In this document: positions 1 through 11,786 of the stretch, one piece after another
How positions within the stretch are numbered: the first letter of the stretch is position 1
Layout: each line of letters starts with the position of its first letter
DNA from: an uncultured Gammaproteobacteria bacterium
Lineage (GTDB): Bacteria; Pseudomonadota; Gammaproteobacteria; Pseudomonadales; UBA5518
Assembly: GCA_903928015.1 (NCBI GenBank)
Contig: CAIYPF010000065.1
Span: forward strand, 47,273 to 111,272
Direction of reading: 5' to 3'
DNA length: 64,000 nucleotides
The notes under the pieces: generated by a model
What the model was told of the DNA's origin: nothing
Seen by the model: only the letters and a program-made list of their open reading frames with translations
Databases searched by the model: none
Made by a program: the position numbers and the translations under genes

Positions 1-1437
1 GTCCATGTTGCGCACGTAGGCGTCACCATCCTCGGTGTAGATGGCATAGTCGTCACGCGAGGTACCCCGGGTCGTGAACGCACCCTTGGTGGGATGGGCT
101 CCGGGCAGGGTGCGATACGTAATCCCGTCGCCGTCGACGTCGAGGTAGCGCCCGAAGCGGGACTGCAACTTGTCCAGGGCTTCGCCATCGAGCACCTTGC
201 CCCTGTCGAAGCGGTAGGCGTCGTCGAACTCGAGCGGGGGGGACATGCAGTCGTTCATGCCCAACTCGAGATCCGTAAGCATGATGACCGGGGTCTGCAG
301 GCGCTCGGCAAGATCAAAGGCATTCACCGTGAGGCTGAAGCACTCTGCAGGCGTGGCCGGAAACAGCAATACGTGCTTGGTGTCGCCATGGGAAGCGTAG
401 GCCGCCGCGAGGATATCGGACTGCTGCGTGCGGGTTGGCATGCCGGTTGATGGACCGGCGCGCTGCACGTCCACCAGAACGGTGGGAATTTCCGCGAAAT
501 AAGCCAGACCCAGAAATTCCCCCATGAGCGAGAGTCCGGGGCCGCTGGTGGCCGTGAACGAACGCGCCCCGTTCCAGGCGGCACCGATAACCATGCCGAT
601 AGCGGAAAGCTCGTCTTCGGCCTGCACCACGGCATAGTTTTTCTGACCCGTACCGGGGTCGATCCGCATGCGTGTGCAATATCGCTCGAAGGCTTCCGCC
701 ACGGAGGTGGACGGCGTGATCGGGTACCAGGCCATGACGGTCGCCCCGCCGTACACAGCACCGAGTCCCGTCGCGGTATTGCCGTCCATCAGGATGTGGT
801 CGACACCCGACATGTGAGGTGCAATGTCGCCACCACGCTTCACGCGGATGCCGAGCGGGCACTCGAAGTGCTTCATCGCGTAATGGTGTCCGAGCTCCAG
901 CGCATGGATGTTGGGACTTACCAGTTTTTCCTTGCCTTTGAACTGGTCGGAAATCAGGTCTTTCAGCACCTGGAACTCGATCTCCAGGAGGGCCGACAAC
1001 GCGCCCACGTAGATCATGTTCTTGAAGAGCAGGCGCTGCCGCGCATCGGTGTACTCGCGCAGGCAGATCTCGGTCAGAGGCAAACCGAGGTAGTTGATGT
1101 CATCGCGTACCAAACGGGGATCGATCGGCTTGGTCGAGTCGTACAGGAAGTAGCCACCTGGCTCCACGTCCTTCACGTCACGCTCCATGCTCTGCGGATT
1201 CACGCAGACCATGAGGTCCACTCCGCCCCTGCGTCCAAGGTAGCCCTTGTGGCTCACCCGCACCTCGTACCAGGTCGGCAGTCCCTGGATGTTCGAGGGG
1301 AAGATGTTCCGCGGGCTCACCGGAATGCCCATCCGGAAAATCGACTTGGCAAAAAGGCTGTTGGCGCTCGCCGAACCCGTGCCGTTGACGTTGGCGAATT
1401 TGACGACGAAATCGTTTACCGCTTGCTTGGCGCGCAT
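1..1437 (-). CDS. korA: 2-oxoacid:acceptor oxidoreductase alpha subunit (KorA-like), 3' end outside window
   Basis: Catalyses ferredoxin-linked oxidative decarboxylation of a 2-oxoacid, most likely 2-oxoglutarate, in the cytoplasm. The first 479 codons are visible. A gamma-type domain comes first (residues about 10-190, with FANVNGTGSASANSLFAKSI). The pyrimidine-binding alpha domain follows from about 210, with WYPITPSTSVAEAF, AEDELSAIGMVIGAAW, FTATSGPGLSLM and GPSTGMPTRTQQ. This fused gamma-alpha order is that of KorA-type enzymes. The ATG at 1437 overlaps the end of the upstream FAD/Fe-S gene by 22 bases, so the two are co-translated. The TPP-binding beta subunit should lie just beyond the left edge. 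Substrate is inferred; another 2-oxoacid is possible. Confidence 0.88.
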   Translation of the reverse strand, partial: MRAKQAVNDFVVKFANVNGTGSASANSLFAKSIFRMGIPVSPRNIFPSNIQGLPTWYEVRVSHKGYLGRRGGVDLMVCVNPQSMERDVKDVEPGGYFLYDSTKPIDPRLVRDDINYLGLPLTEICLREYTDARQRLLFKNMIYVGALSALLEIEFQVLKDLISDQFKGKEKLVSPNIHALELGHHYAMKHFECPLGIRVKRGGDIAPHMSGVDHILMDGNTATGLGAVYGGATVMAWYPITPSTSVAEAFERYCTRMRIDPGTGQKNYAVVQAEDELSAIGMVIGAAWNGARSFTATSGPGLSLMGEFLGLAYFAEIPTVLVDVQRAGPSTGMPTRTQQSDILAAAYASHGDTKHVLLFPATPAECFSLTVNAFDLAERLQTPVIMLTDLELGMNDCMSPPLEFDDAYRFDRGKVLDGEALDKLQSRFGRYLDVDGDGITYRTLPGAHPTKGAFTTRGTSRDDYAIYTEDGDAYVRNMD

Positions 1438-3209
1438 GCCTGTCCCGCCTTGGTCACGTTGTAGAGGAATTTCTGCATGTCCCACGCTGCGGTGGGGCAG
1501 CGCTCGGCGCAGAGGCCGCAATGCAGGCACACGTTCTCGTCCTTGACCATGACCCGCGATGTCTGCACCAGCGTGTCGGACACGTACAGGTCCTGTTCCG
1601 CGTGTAGCGCCGGCGCCCTCAGGCCTGCGCGCAACACCGGCTCTTCGTCGTTGGCGATGAAGTTGATGCAGTCGACCGGACAGATATCGACACATGCATC
1701 GCACTCGATGCAGCGCGAGGTGGTGAACACCGTCTGCACGTCGCAGTTGAGGCAGCGCTGCGCCTCGGCCAGGGCGGTGCGGACATCGAACCCGAGTTCA
1801 ACCTCGAGTTTGCGGTTCTTCAGCGTGAGCGCCGGGTCTGCGTGCGGGACCTTGAAACGGTGGTCGTCGGAGACCCCGTTGTCATAGCTCCATTCGTGCA
1901 TCCCCATCTTCTGGCTGATCAGAGTGACGCCGGGGGCCGGTCGCTCGCGTACATCCTGGCCACGACAGAACAGATCGATGGAAATCGCTGCCTGGTGCCC
2001 GTGTGCGACGGCGGTGATGATGTTCTTGGGACCGAGCGCAGCATCTCCGCCGAAGAAGACCTTCTCGTTGGTGCTCTGGAAGGTCTGCGGATCCACCACC
2101 GGCACGTCCCACTTGCCGAACTCCACACCGATATCGCGCTCGATCCACGGGAATGCGTTTTCCTGGCCGATGGCAATCAGCGCTGCGTCACAAGGGAACT
2201 CCACCACCTCGCCCGTGGGGACAAGGCTGCGACGGCCTTTGTCGTCATAGCTGACTTCGACGAGGTCGAAGCTCATGCCCACAAGGCGGCCGTTCTCGTG
2301 AAGAAACGCGCGCGGTACGTGGTTGTTGATGATCGGAATGCCCTCTGCCATGGCGTCTTCCTTTTCCCATGGCGAGGCTTTCATCTTGCTGAACTCGGAG
2401 CGGACGATGACCTTGACGTCCTCACCGCCCAGACGACGCGCGGTGCGGCAGCAGTCCATTGCCGTGTTGCCGCCACCGAGAACGATCACCCGCTTGCCGA
2501 TGCTCTCGACGTGCTCGAAGGCAACGCTGGAAAGCCAGTCGATGCCGACGTGGATGGTTGCACCGGCTTCCTTGCGACCGGGGATATCGAGGTCGCTGCC
2601 GCGCGGCGCGCCCGTGCCAACAAAAATCGCGTCGTAATCCTGCGCCAGCACGGCGCGAAGGCTTTCGACGCGGTGATTGAGGAAGGTTGTCGCGCCCATG
2701 TCGATGATGAAACCGACTTCTTCATCGAGCACGCCCGGCGGGAGACGGAAGACAGGGATCTGACTGCGCATCATGCCGCCAGCCTTGGGCTGGTCGTCGA
2801 AGATCTCGATGTCATAGCCGAGGGGAATCAGATCGCGAGCAACCGTAAGCGAAGAAGGTCCCGCGCCGACCAAGGCAATGCGCTTGCCGTTCTTGGTCTT
2901 GGGAGCCGACGGCATGCGTTCCGAGACGTCGCCCTTGTTATCAGCAGCGGCCCGCTTCAGGCGGCAGATTGCCACCGGGTCTGCCTCGATGCGGCCACGA
3001 CGGCACGCAGGCTCGCAGGGCCGATCGCAGGTACGCCCGAGGATCCCCGGGAATACGTTCGACTCCCAGTTCACCATATAGGCGTCGGTGTAGCGCTCGG
3101 CAGCGATCATGCGGATGTACTCGGGCACCGGCGTGTGGGCCGGGCAGGCGTACTGGCAGTCAACCACCTTGTGGAAATACTCGGGATCACCGATGTCGGT
3201 AGGCTTCAC
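1416..3209 (-). CDS. FAD-dependent, 4Fe-4S NAD(P) oxidoreductase, GltD-like (KorC-like partner)
   Basis: Predicted electron-transfer partner of the adjacent KorA-type enzyme, moving electrons between Fe-S clusters, FAD and NAD(P). The 597 residues contain N-terminal cysteine clusters (CQYACPAHTP, CDRPCEPACRRG), an FAD-binding GAGPSS at 115-120, a second nucleotide site VIVLGGGNTAMDCC, a GGDAA FAD motif near residue 390, and a C-terminal ferredoxin domain with RCIECDACVDICPVDC and CLHCGLCAERCP. The layout matches the glutamate synthase small-subunit family. Start is GTG, with GGAG ten bases upstream. A three-subunit KorABC enzyme using NADP is known from Thauera aromatica, so a 2-oxoglutarate:NADP role is likely but not proven here. 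Confidence 0.85.
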   Translation of the reverse strand: MKPTDIGDPEYFHKVVDCQYACPAHTPVPEYIRMIAAERYTDAYMVNWESNVFPGILGRTCDRPCEPACRRGRIEADPVAICRLKRAAADNKGDVSERMPSAPKTKNGKRIALVGAGPSSLTVARDLIPLGYDIEIFDDQPKAGGMMRSQIPVFRLPPGVLDEEVGFIIDMGATTFLNHRVESLRAVLAQDYDAIFVGTGAPRGSDLDIPGRKEAGATIHVGIDWLSSVAFEHVESIGKRVIVLGGGNTAMDCCRTARRLGGEDVKVIVRSEFSKMKASPWEKEDAMAEGIPIINNHVPRAFLHENGRLVGMSFDLVEVSYDDKGRRSLVPTGEVVEFPCDAALIAIGQENAFPWIERDIGVEFGKWDVPVVDPQTFQSTNEKVFFGGDAALGPKNIITAVAHGHQAAISIDLFCRGQDVRERPAPGVTLISQKMGMHEWSYDNGVSDDHRFKVPHADPALTLKNRKLEVELGFDVRTALAEAQRCLNCDVQTVFTTSRCIECDACVDICPVDCINFIANDEEPVLRAGLRAPALHAEQDLYVSDTLVQTSRVMVKDENVCLHCGLCAERCPTAAWDMQKFLYNVTKAGQACAPSKR

Positions 3210-3228
3210 TCTTTACTGACTCCGTGCC

Positions 3229-3271
3229 AAAAAAAATACTTGGCGGTACCGCCCCGGGAGCAACCCGGGAG
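3229..3271 (-). terminator. Probable Rho-independent terminator after ligA
   Basis: Read on the minus strand, a CCCGGG...CCCGGG repeat and the palindrome GGCGGTACCGCC (3242-3253) are followed, after five bases, by eight Ts (3236-3229). It lies between the ligA stop and the start of the next gene. The offset between stem and T tract makes it less than ideal. Confidence 0.5.
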
Positions 3272-3360
3272 CCGGCGGCGCGAACCGGTCAATTGTATGA
3301 CAAGCTCGGGAAATTCGCTCATCTGTAGAGGTGATGACGCGCCATGGAAAGCGCTGGCCA

Positions 3361-6361
<3,001 letters not shown>

Positions 6362-6409
6362 GGGTCAACTATAGATTGTTGGATGCCAGCGCGACCACGG
6401 TCTGCGCAC

Positions 6410-9400
6410 TCAAACCGTCTCCGCAAGTGCAACTGCCTCGTCCACGTCGACGCTCACCAGACGCGAAACACCTGGCTCCTGCATCGTGACGCCCATCAGG
6501 TGCTGCGCCATCTCCATGGTGATCTTGTTGTGGGTGATGACAATGAACTGCACGTGCTCTGACATTTCCTTCACCAGACGAGTGAATCGGCCCACGTTCG
6601 CATCGTCCAGCGGAGCATCGACCTCGTCCAGCATGCAGAACGGCGAGGGATTCAGCCGGAAGATCGAAAACACCAGCGAAATGGCGGTTAGCGCCTTTTC
6701 TCCGCCAGAGAGGAGGTGGATCGTGGCGTTACGCTTTCCCGGAGGGCGCGCCATGATCGTCACCCCGGTGTCGAGCAGGTCATCGCCGGTGAGCTCCAGA
6801 TAGGCATGCCCGCCACCGAAGACTCTGGGGAACAGCTCCTGCAAACCGGCGTTGACCTTGTCGAAGGTCTCCTTGAAACGGGTCCGGGTCTCCCGATCGA
6901 TCTTGCGGATGGCATTCTCGAGGGTGTCGAGGGCCTCCACCAGATCTGCGTTCTGGGCATCCAGATAGGTCTTGCGCTCGGACTGGGCGCGGTGTTCTTC
7001 GATTGCAGCGAGGTTGATGGGCCCCAATCTGGCGATCTGCGCGGCAAGGCGCTCGAGCTGTGCCTGCCAGGCTGATTCTTCTGCCTCGGCAGGCAGTGAC
7101 TGCAGGACCTCGGGCAAATCCGCTCCTGCGCGCTGGAGTTGCTCGAGCACACCTTCGAGCCGCACCTGCACCGACTGCAGCGAGAGACGCTCGCGCTCAA
7201 GACCCGAACGGACCGATTCCGCTTCCTGAGAAACCAGATGACGGAGCTTCTCTGACTCACGGAGTTCGTGCTCCACGCCCTGCACCGCGGCGCGGGCAGA
7301 CTGGAGTTCGCGCTCGACTTCGAGCCGGCGGCCCAACTGCCCCTCGAGCGTGGCCTTCCCTTCCGCGATGGGCGTGGCGGTGGCTGCGATCTGCTCACCG
7401 AGGTGGCGACTGCGGTCCTCCAGCGTATTGAACTGCCCCGTGATACGCACGATCGCTGCACGCAGGCCTTCGACCTGCGCCGCCAGCGACTCGCGCCGCA
7501 TTGCGAGGCGGTGCGCCGACTCCCGGCTCTCGCGCGAGCGGGCTCTTGCGGCGTCAAGCGCCGAGCGGGCGCGCTCGCGGGATTCCTGCAGCTCTTCACG
7601 CCGCTGCGTGTCGTTGTGCATGGCATCGAGAGCGGTCTCGAGAAGTCCGCGCGCTTCCTGCAACGAGGCCCGCTGCGACTCGTGACGCTCGCGGTATTGG
7701 GATTGCTCGTTGCGGTTGCGCTCGGAACGGAGCTCCATCTGCTCGAGACGCGCGGAACAGGCGCTGAGCGCCGAGCGTGCCTCGGTGTAACGGGCAGCGG
7801 CTGCTCTCTGTTCCTGCTGCAGGCCGAGAAGTTCTTCCTCTGCCGCACGCAGCGCGTCTCGGGCCTCCTCCTGCGCCGACTGACCGGCCGCCTCACGCTC
7901 GCGCATCATCTCGATCGATTGCTCGAGTTCGACGAGTTCGGCTGCACGCCGGATGACGCCCGCACGCGGATCGGCATCACGCGCCACACGAAGCCAGTCG
8001 CGGCCCAGCCAGATGCCATCAGGGGTGATGACGGATTCACCCAGGCCAAGACCCGCGCGCAGAGCGAGCGCCTCTGCAAGGGACTCTGCAGCGAGCACGC
8101 CGCCGAGCAATCCGGACAGATCGAAATCCGCACGCACCTTGCAGAGCAATCTTCCCGACGGCGCGGAGTTACCGCCACCGGAACGAGGCGAGAAAAGCCC
8201 GAGTGTGCCGTCACCGAAAAGCGAAAGGGAGGGAGCCAGCGCGTCGATATCCGGCACGCAGACGGCTTCGAGATGCCGGCCGAGTACGGTTTCGACCGCG
8301 GCATCCCAACCCGCATCCACGGTAATGCGCTCGGCCAGACGACGCGAGGAACCCAGGTTCCGGTCCGCAATCCAGCCGGTGACTTTCTCGTCGCCCTGCC
8401 CCAGTGCGGCCTGTTGCAGTGCGCTCAAAGAGGCGAAGCGCCCCCGCTGCTCCTGCAGCTCGCCACGAACCTGGTCGAGCGCACTGTCGCGCGCGTTGAT
8501 GTCGCGCCGGCCCGACTCGATACGCTGGCGTGCGCCATCGGCACGTTCCTGCCAGCTGCGGTTGATCTCCTCGAGTTCCATCACCCGCGCTTCACCGGCA
8601 CCGCGTTCGGCCTCGAGGCCTGCGGTGTCGAGTTCGCGCAGCTCACGGGAGAGTTGCTCGATACGCTGCGCAGACTGCGCCATCGACTCCTCGAGCTGAC
8701 GAATCCGCGACTGCTGCACGCCAACCTGCTGACGGGGCTGCTCGGCAGAGAGGTTGAAGGCGTCCCACTCGGACTGCAGGCGCTGCATGGACTGATCGGC
8801 AGTCTGCAGGGTGGACTGCACTTCCTCGTCCACACCCTCGGCAGCCTCGAGTGCGGGCAGGAGCTGCTCCTGTTCAGCCAACTGGCGGTCGAGCAGGGCC
8901 TGGTCGCTCCTCAGATGATCCTCGGCCTCCCGGTGGCTGCGCCGGGTCTGTTCGAGGTCGAGTTCGAACTGGCGAGCACGCTCGGTCTGCATCTGCACCG
9001 ATTGCTCGGTGCGGGCGATCTCTGCGCCAACTGCGTAGTAGCGCTCCTGGATCGCGGACTGTATGGACGAGAGCTCCTGATAGCGCTCCCGCGATTTCTC
9101 CATCGAGGTCTCGATATGCGTGTGTCGCGCATTGACCTCGGCGAGCGACACTTCGCGCTCGAGAATGGAAACGCCGAGCCGCTGGGATTCCGCGTCAAGG
9201 CCTTTCCACCCGAGGGCGAGAAGCTGCGAGCGCAGCAGCCGCTCCTCGGCCTTCAACTCGCCATAGCGTTCGGCGGCGCTTGCCTGCCGTTTGAGGTGCT
9301 GAAGCTGGCGGTCGAGTTCCTCGCGAAGGTCCGTGAGTCGCTCGAGGTTCTCGCGTGTGCGGCGGATGCGGTTCTCGGTATCCCGGCGGCGATCCTTGTA

Positions 9401-9916
9401 CCGGGAAATGCCCGCCGCCTCCTCGATGTAGACCCGCAGGTCCTCCGGCTTGGCTTCGATCAGGCGGGAGATCATGCCCTGCTCGATGATCGCGTAGCTG
9501 CGGGGGCCCAGGCCCGTGCCGAGGAAGATATCGGTGATATCACGCCGACGGCAGCGGGCGCCGTTCAGATAGTAGTTGGACACGCCGTCGCGGCTCACGG
9601 TACGGCGGATGCCGATCTCGGCGTAGCTCGCGTACTCGCCGCCCAGTGTGCCGTCGGTATTGTCGAAGACCAGTTCGATGGAGGCCTGACCCAGCGGCTT
9701 GCGGCCGGTCGAGCCGTTGAAGATCACGTCCGCCATGGACTCGCCGCGCAGATGCTTCGCCGAGCCCTCACCGAGCACCCAGCGAACGGCGTCGATGATG
9801 TTGGACTTGCCGCAGCCGTTGGGGCCAACGATCGAGCAGAGATTGCTGGGCAGCTTGACGGTCGTCGGGTCGACGAAGGTCTTGAAGCCGGCAAGCTTTA
9901 TGGTTTTCAGTCGCAT
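6410..9916 (-). CDS. smc: Chromosome partition protein Smc
   Basis: ATPase that organises and segregates the chromosome as a dimer. The 1168-residue protein has the Walker A GPNGCGKS at 31-38, two long coiled coils (about 165-500 and 665-1010) around a hinge (about 510-640, TVLGRHLEAVCVPD), and the C-terminal LSGGEKALTAI signature followed by Walker B CMLDEVDAPLDD. Length and order are typical. It is the first gene of smc-zipA-ligA. The upstream gap to the HD-GYP gene is about 175 bases and should carry its promoter, although no convincing -35/-10 pair was found. Confidence 0.97.
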   Translation of the reverse strand: MRLKTIKLAGFKTFVDPTTVKLPSNLCSIVGPNGCGKSNIIDAVRWVLGEGSAKHLRGESMADVIFNGSTGRKPLGQASIELVFDNTDGTLGGEYASYAEIGIRRTVSRDGVSNYYLNGARCRRRDITDIFLGTGLGPRSYAIIEQGMISRLIEAKPEDLRVYIEEAAGISRYKDRRRDTENRIRRTRENLERLTDLREELDRQLQHLKRQASAAERYGELKAEERLLRSQLLALGWKGLDAESQRLGVSILEREVSLAEVNARHTHIETSMEKSRERYQELSSIQSAIQERYYAVGAEIARTEQSVQMQTERARQFELDLEQTRRSHREAEDHLRSDQALLDRQLAEQEQLLPALEAAEGVDEEVQSTLQTADQSMQRLQSEWDAFNLSAEQPRQQVGVQQSRIRQLEESMAQSAQRIEQLSRELRELDTAGLEAERGAGEARVMELEEINRSWQERADGARQRIESGRRDINARDSALDQVRGELQEQRGRFASLSALQQAALGQGDEKVTGWIADRNLGSSRRLAERITVDAGWDAAVETVLGRHLEAVCVPDIDALAPSLSLFGDGTLGLFSPRSGGGNSAPSGRLLCKVRADFDLSGLLGGVLAAESLAEALALRAGLGLGESVITPDGIWLGRDWLRVARDADPRAGVIRRAAELVELEQSIEMMREREAAGQSAQEEARDALRAAEEELLGLQQEQRAAAARYTEARSALSACSARLEQMELRSERNRNEQSQYRERHESQRASLQEARGLLETALDAMHNDTQRREELQESRERARSALDAARARSRESRESAHRLAMRRESLAAQVEGLRAAIVRITGQFNTLEDRSRHLGEQIAATATPIAEGKATLEGQLGRRLEVERELQSARAAVQGVEHELRESEKLRHLVSQEAESVRSGLERERLSLQSVQVRLEGVLEQLQRAGADLPEVLQSLPAEAEESAWQAQLERLAAQIARLGPINLAAIEEHRAQSERKTYLDAQNADLVEALDTLENAIRKIDRETRTRFKETFDKVNAGLQELFPRVFGGGHAYLELTGDDLLDTGVTIMARPPGKRNATIHLLSGGEKALTAISLVFSIFRLNPSPFCMLDEVDAPLDDANVGRFTRLVKEMSEHVQFIVITHNKITMEMAQHLMGVTMQEPGVSRLVSVDVDEAVALAETV

Positions 9917-10091
9917 CGGGAGTCCGCCAGAGGGGGTCTGTACGCCGCGCCCGCCTAGGCGCCGACCTACCCATGAACCAGTGGGCGAGTCTACCCGTTT
10001 CCCCTCGCCCGGGACACCCGGACCGCGGGTGCAACAGAGGGCTCAGGAACCGGGCAGCGCCCCCGCCGCCCGCCCTGGCAAGGCCGGGTGC

Positions 10092-11711
10092 TCAGGCCAG
10101 CACTGCCTCTTCGTCCACCTCGTCAATCTGGGCTTCATCAAGGAAGCGCTCCGCATAGCGGAGATAAACCTTGCTGCGCACGAAAACCTCGAAGATATCC
10201 GGGTCGATATGGCCGCCGCGTCGGAAATTGCCGAGGATAGACAGCGCCTGCGAGAGCTTCATGCCCTTCTTGTAGGGACGGTCGCTGGCCGTAAGGGCCT
10301 CGAAAATGTCTGCGATGCCCATCATCCGCGCCTGCAACGACATCTGCTCGCGACTGAGCCCCTTGGGGTAACCCTTGCCGTCCATGCGCTCATGGTGGCC
10401 GCCCGCGTACTCGGGAACGTTCACGAGGTGCTTGGGCCAGGGCAGCCGCTCGAGCATCTTGATAGTCGCGACGATGTGGTAGTTGATGGTTTCACGCTCG
10501 GCCGCGGTAAGGGTGCCGGCGCGGATACTGAGGTTCTCGATCTCGTCGGTGCTGAGGAAATCGGCGAGCACGCCGTCGGGGTTGCGCCAGCGGTGACCGG
10601 TGCCGATATCCCGCACCCTCTGCTGGTCTTGCGGATTCATTGCCTCGCCACCGATATTGCTGTGGCGCAGGAATTCCCGCTCCGCATCGAGGGCGCGCAA
10701 GGCCTCCTGGGACTCCCGGTGTATCTCTGCATCGTCGGCAACAGTCTCGCCGCGCGCGGCGGCGAGCTGGCGGCGCAGAGCAACGATCTCGACATCCCGC
10801 TTCAGCACCTCGTAACGGGTGTCCACCAAATGGATACGATCGAAAAGGGTCTGGAGCTTCGTCGCCTTGTCGACGACGTGCACGGGTGTGGTCACCTTGC
10901 CGCAGTCGTGGAGCATACCGGCGATCTTCAGCTCGTACCGGTCACGCTCGGTCATGTTGAAGACCGCAAGCGGCCCCTCGCCCACGGCATCAGCGGCCTC
11001 GGCGATCATCATCGTAAGTTCGGGCACGCGCTGGCAGTGACCGCCGGTGTAAGGCGATTTCTCGTCTATCGCGAGGTTGATCATGTTGATGAAGGACTCG
11101 AAGAGTTCCTCGAGTTGCCCGATCAGCTGGCGGTTGGTGAGAGCGATAGCCGCCTGCGAGGCAAGCGACTCCACCAGGCGCCGGTCGGCTTCGGAAAACG
11201 CGGCTACGTGCCCTTGCCCATCTGTGGCGTTGATGAGCTGCAGCACGCCGATGATCTGTTCCTCGTGATTTTTCATGGGGACAGTGAGGAATGAGCGGGA
11301 TCGATACCCCGTACCCTCGTCAAAGCGGCGCGTTCCGGAAAAATCGAAGCCGCGCTCCGTGTAGGCGTCCTCGATGGTGACGGTCACGTCCCGGTTGACC
11401 GCATACGCCACCACGTTGCGCTCGTTGGGACTTCCGTCGGGATCGCGCAGGGGAATATCGGGAAAGCTGATCTCACGCCCGCTCGTGCCGCCCATGGAGA
11501 TGGCGAGGGAATCGGTACGGATGATCTCGAAGCGCAGCGCACTGCCTTCCCCCACCACACGGTAGAGGGTTCCGCCGTCGGCCCGGGTGAGGTTCTTTGC
11601 CGCCACAAGAATACGTTCGAGCAGGGGATTGATGTCCTGCTCGCGGGACAGCGCCACGCCGATCTCGTTCAGTTGCTCGAGACGACGGAAGAGGTCCTCG
11701 GTATTGTCCAC
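10092..11711 (-). CDS. GAF-HD-GYP protein, probable cyclic-di-GMP phosphodiesterase with an inserted segment
   Basis: Predicted cytoplasmic signalling hydrolase of cyclic-di-GMP. Of 539 residues, an N-terminal GAF domain (about 10-195) is a likely sensor. The HD-GYP domain follows: metal ligand H225 (GGHCQRV), the HD pair at 268-269 (MLHDCGK), HH at 439-440 (GGHHERMDGKGYPKGL, a GYP motif) and the ADIFEALTASDRPYK motif. All catalytic motifs appear intact. Unlike the compact family core, about 110 residues (roughly 290-400) are inserted between DKATKL and the ETINYH helix. Start is GTG. It stands alone between ccmI and smc. Activity and target are inferred. Confidence 0.88.
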   Translation of the reverse strand: MDNTEDLFRRLEQLNEIGVALSREQDINPLLERILVAAKNLTRADGGTLYRVVGEGSALRFEIIRTDSLAISMGGTSGREISFPDIPLRDPDGSPNERNVVAYAVNRDVTVTIEDAYTERGFDFSGTRRFDEGTGYRSRSFLTVPMKNHEEQIIGVLQLINATDGQGHVAAFSEADRRLVESLASQAAIALTNRQLIGQLEELFESFINMINLAIDEKSPYTGGHCQRVPELTMMIAEAADAVGEGPLAVFNMTERDRYELKIAGMLHDCGKVTTPVHVVDKATKLQTLFDRIHLVDTRYEVLKRDVEIVALRRQLAAARGETVADDAEIHRESQEALRALDAEREFLRHSNIGGEAMNPQDQQRVRDIGTGHRWRNPDGVLADFLSTDEIENLSIRAGTLTAAERETINYHIVATIKMLERLPWPKHLVNVPEYAGGHHERMDGKGYPKGLSREQMSLQARMMGIADIFEALTASDRPYKKGMKLSQALSILGNFRRGGHIDPDIFEVFVRSKVYLRYAERFLDEAQIDEVDEEAVLA

Positions 11712-11786
11712 GGGATGCGCGCTCCTCGGATGGGTGTCCGCGGGAGCATAGGCGAGTCCAGCGCCCGGAAGAAAGACGCCGCGGGA

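Noticed and set aside
3285..3320. Possible promoter TACAAT before the FAD/Fe-S gene
   Set aside because: No -35 of acceptable match at normal spacing.
7268..9958. 896-codon open frame on the + strand opposite smc
   Set aside because: Mirror of the smc reading in GC-rich DNA; no family motifs, and Smc on the other strand is unmistakable.
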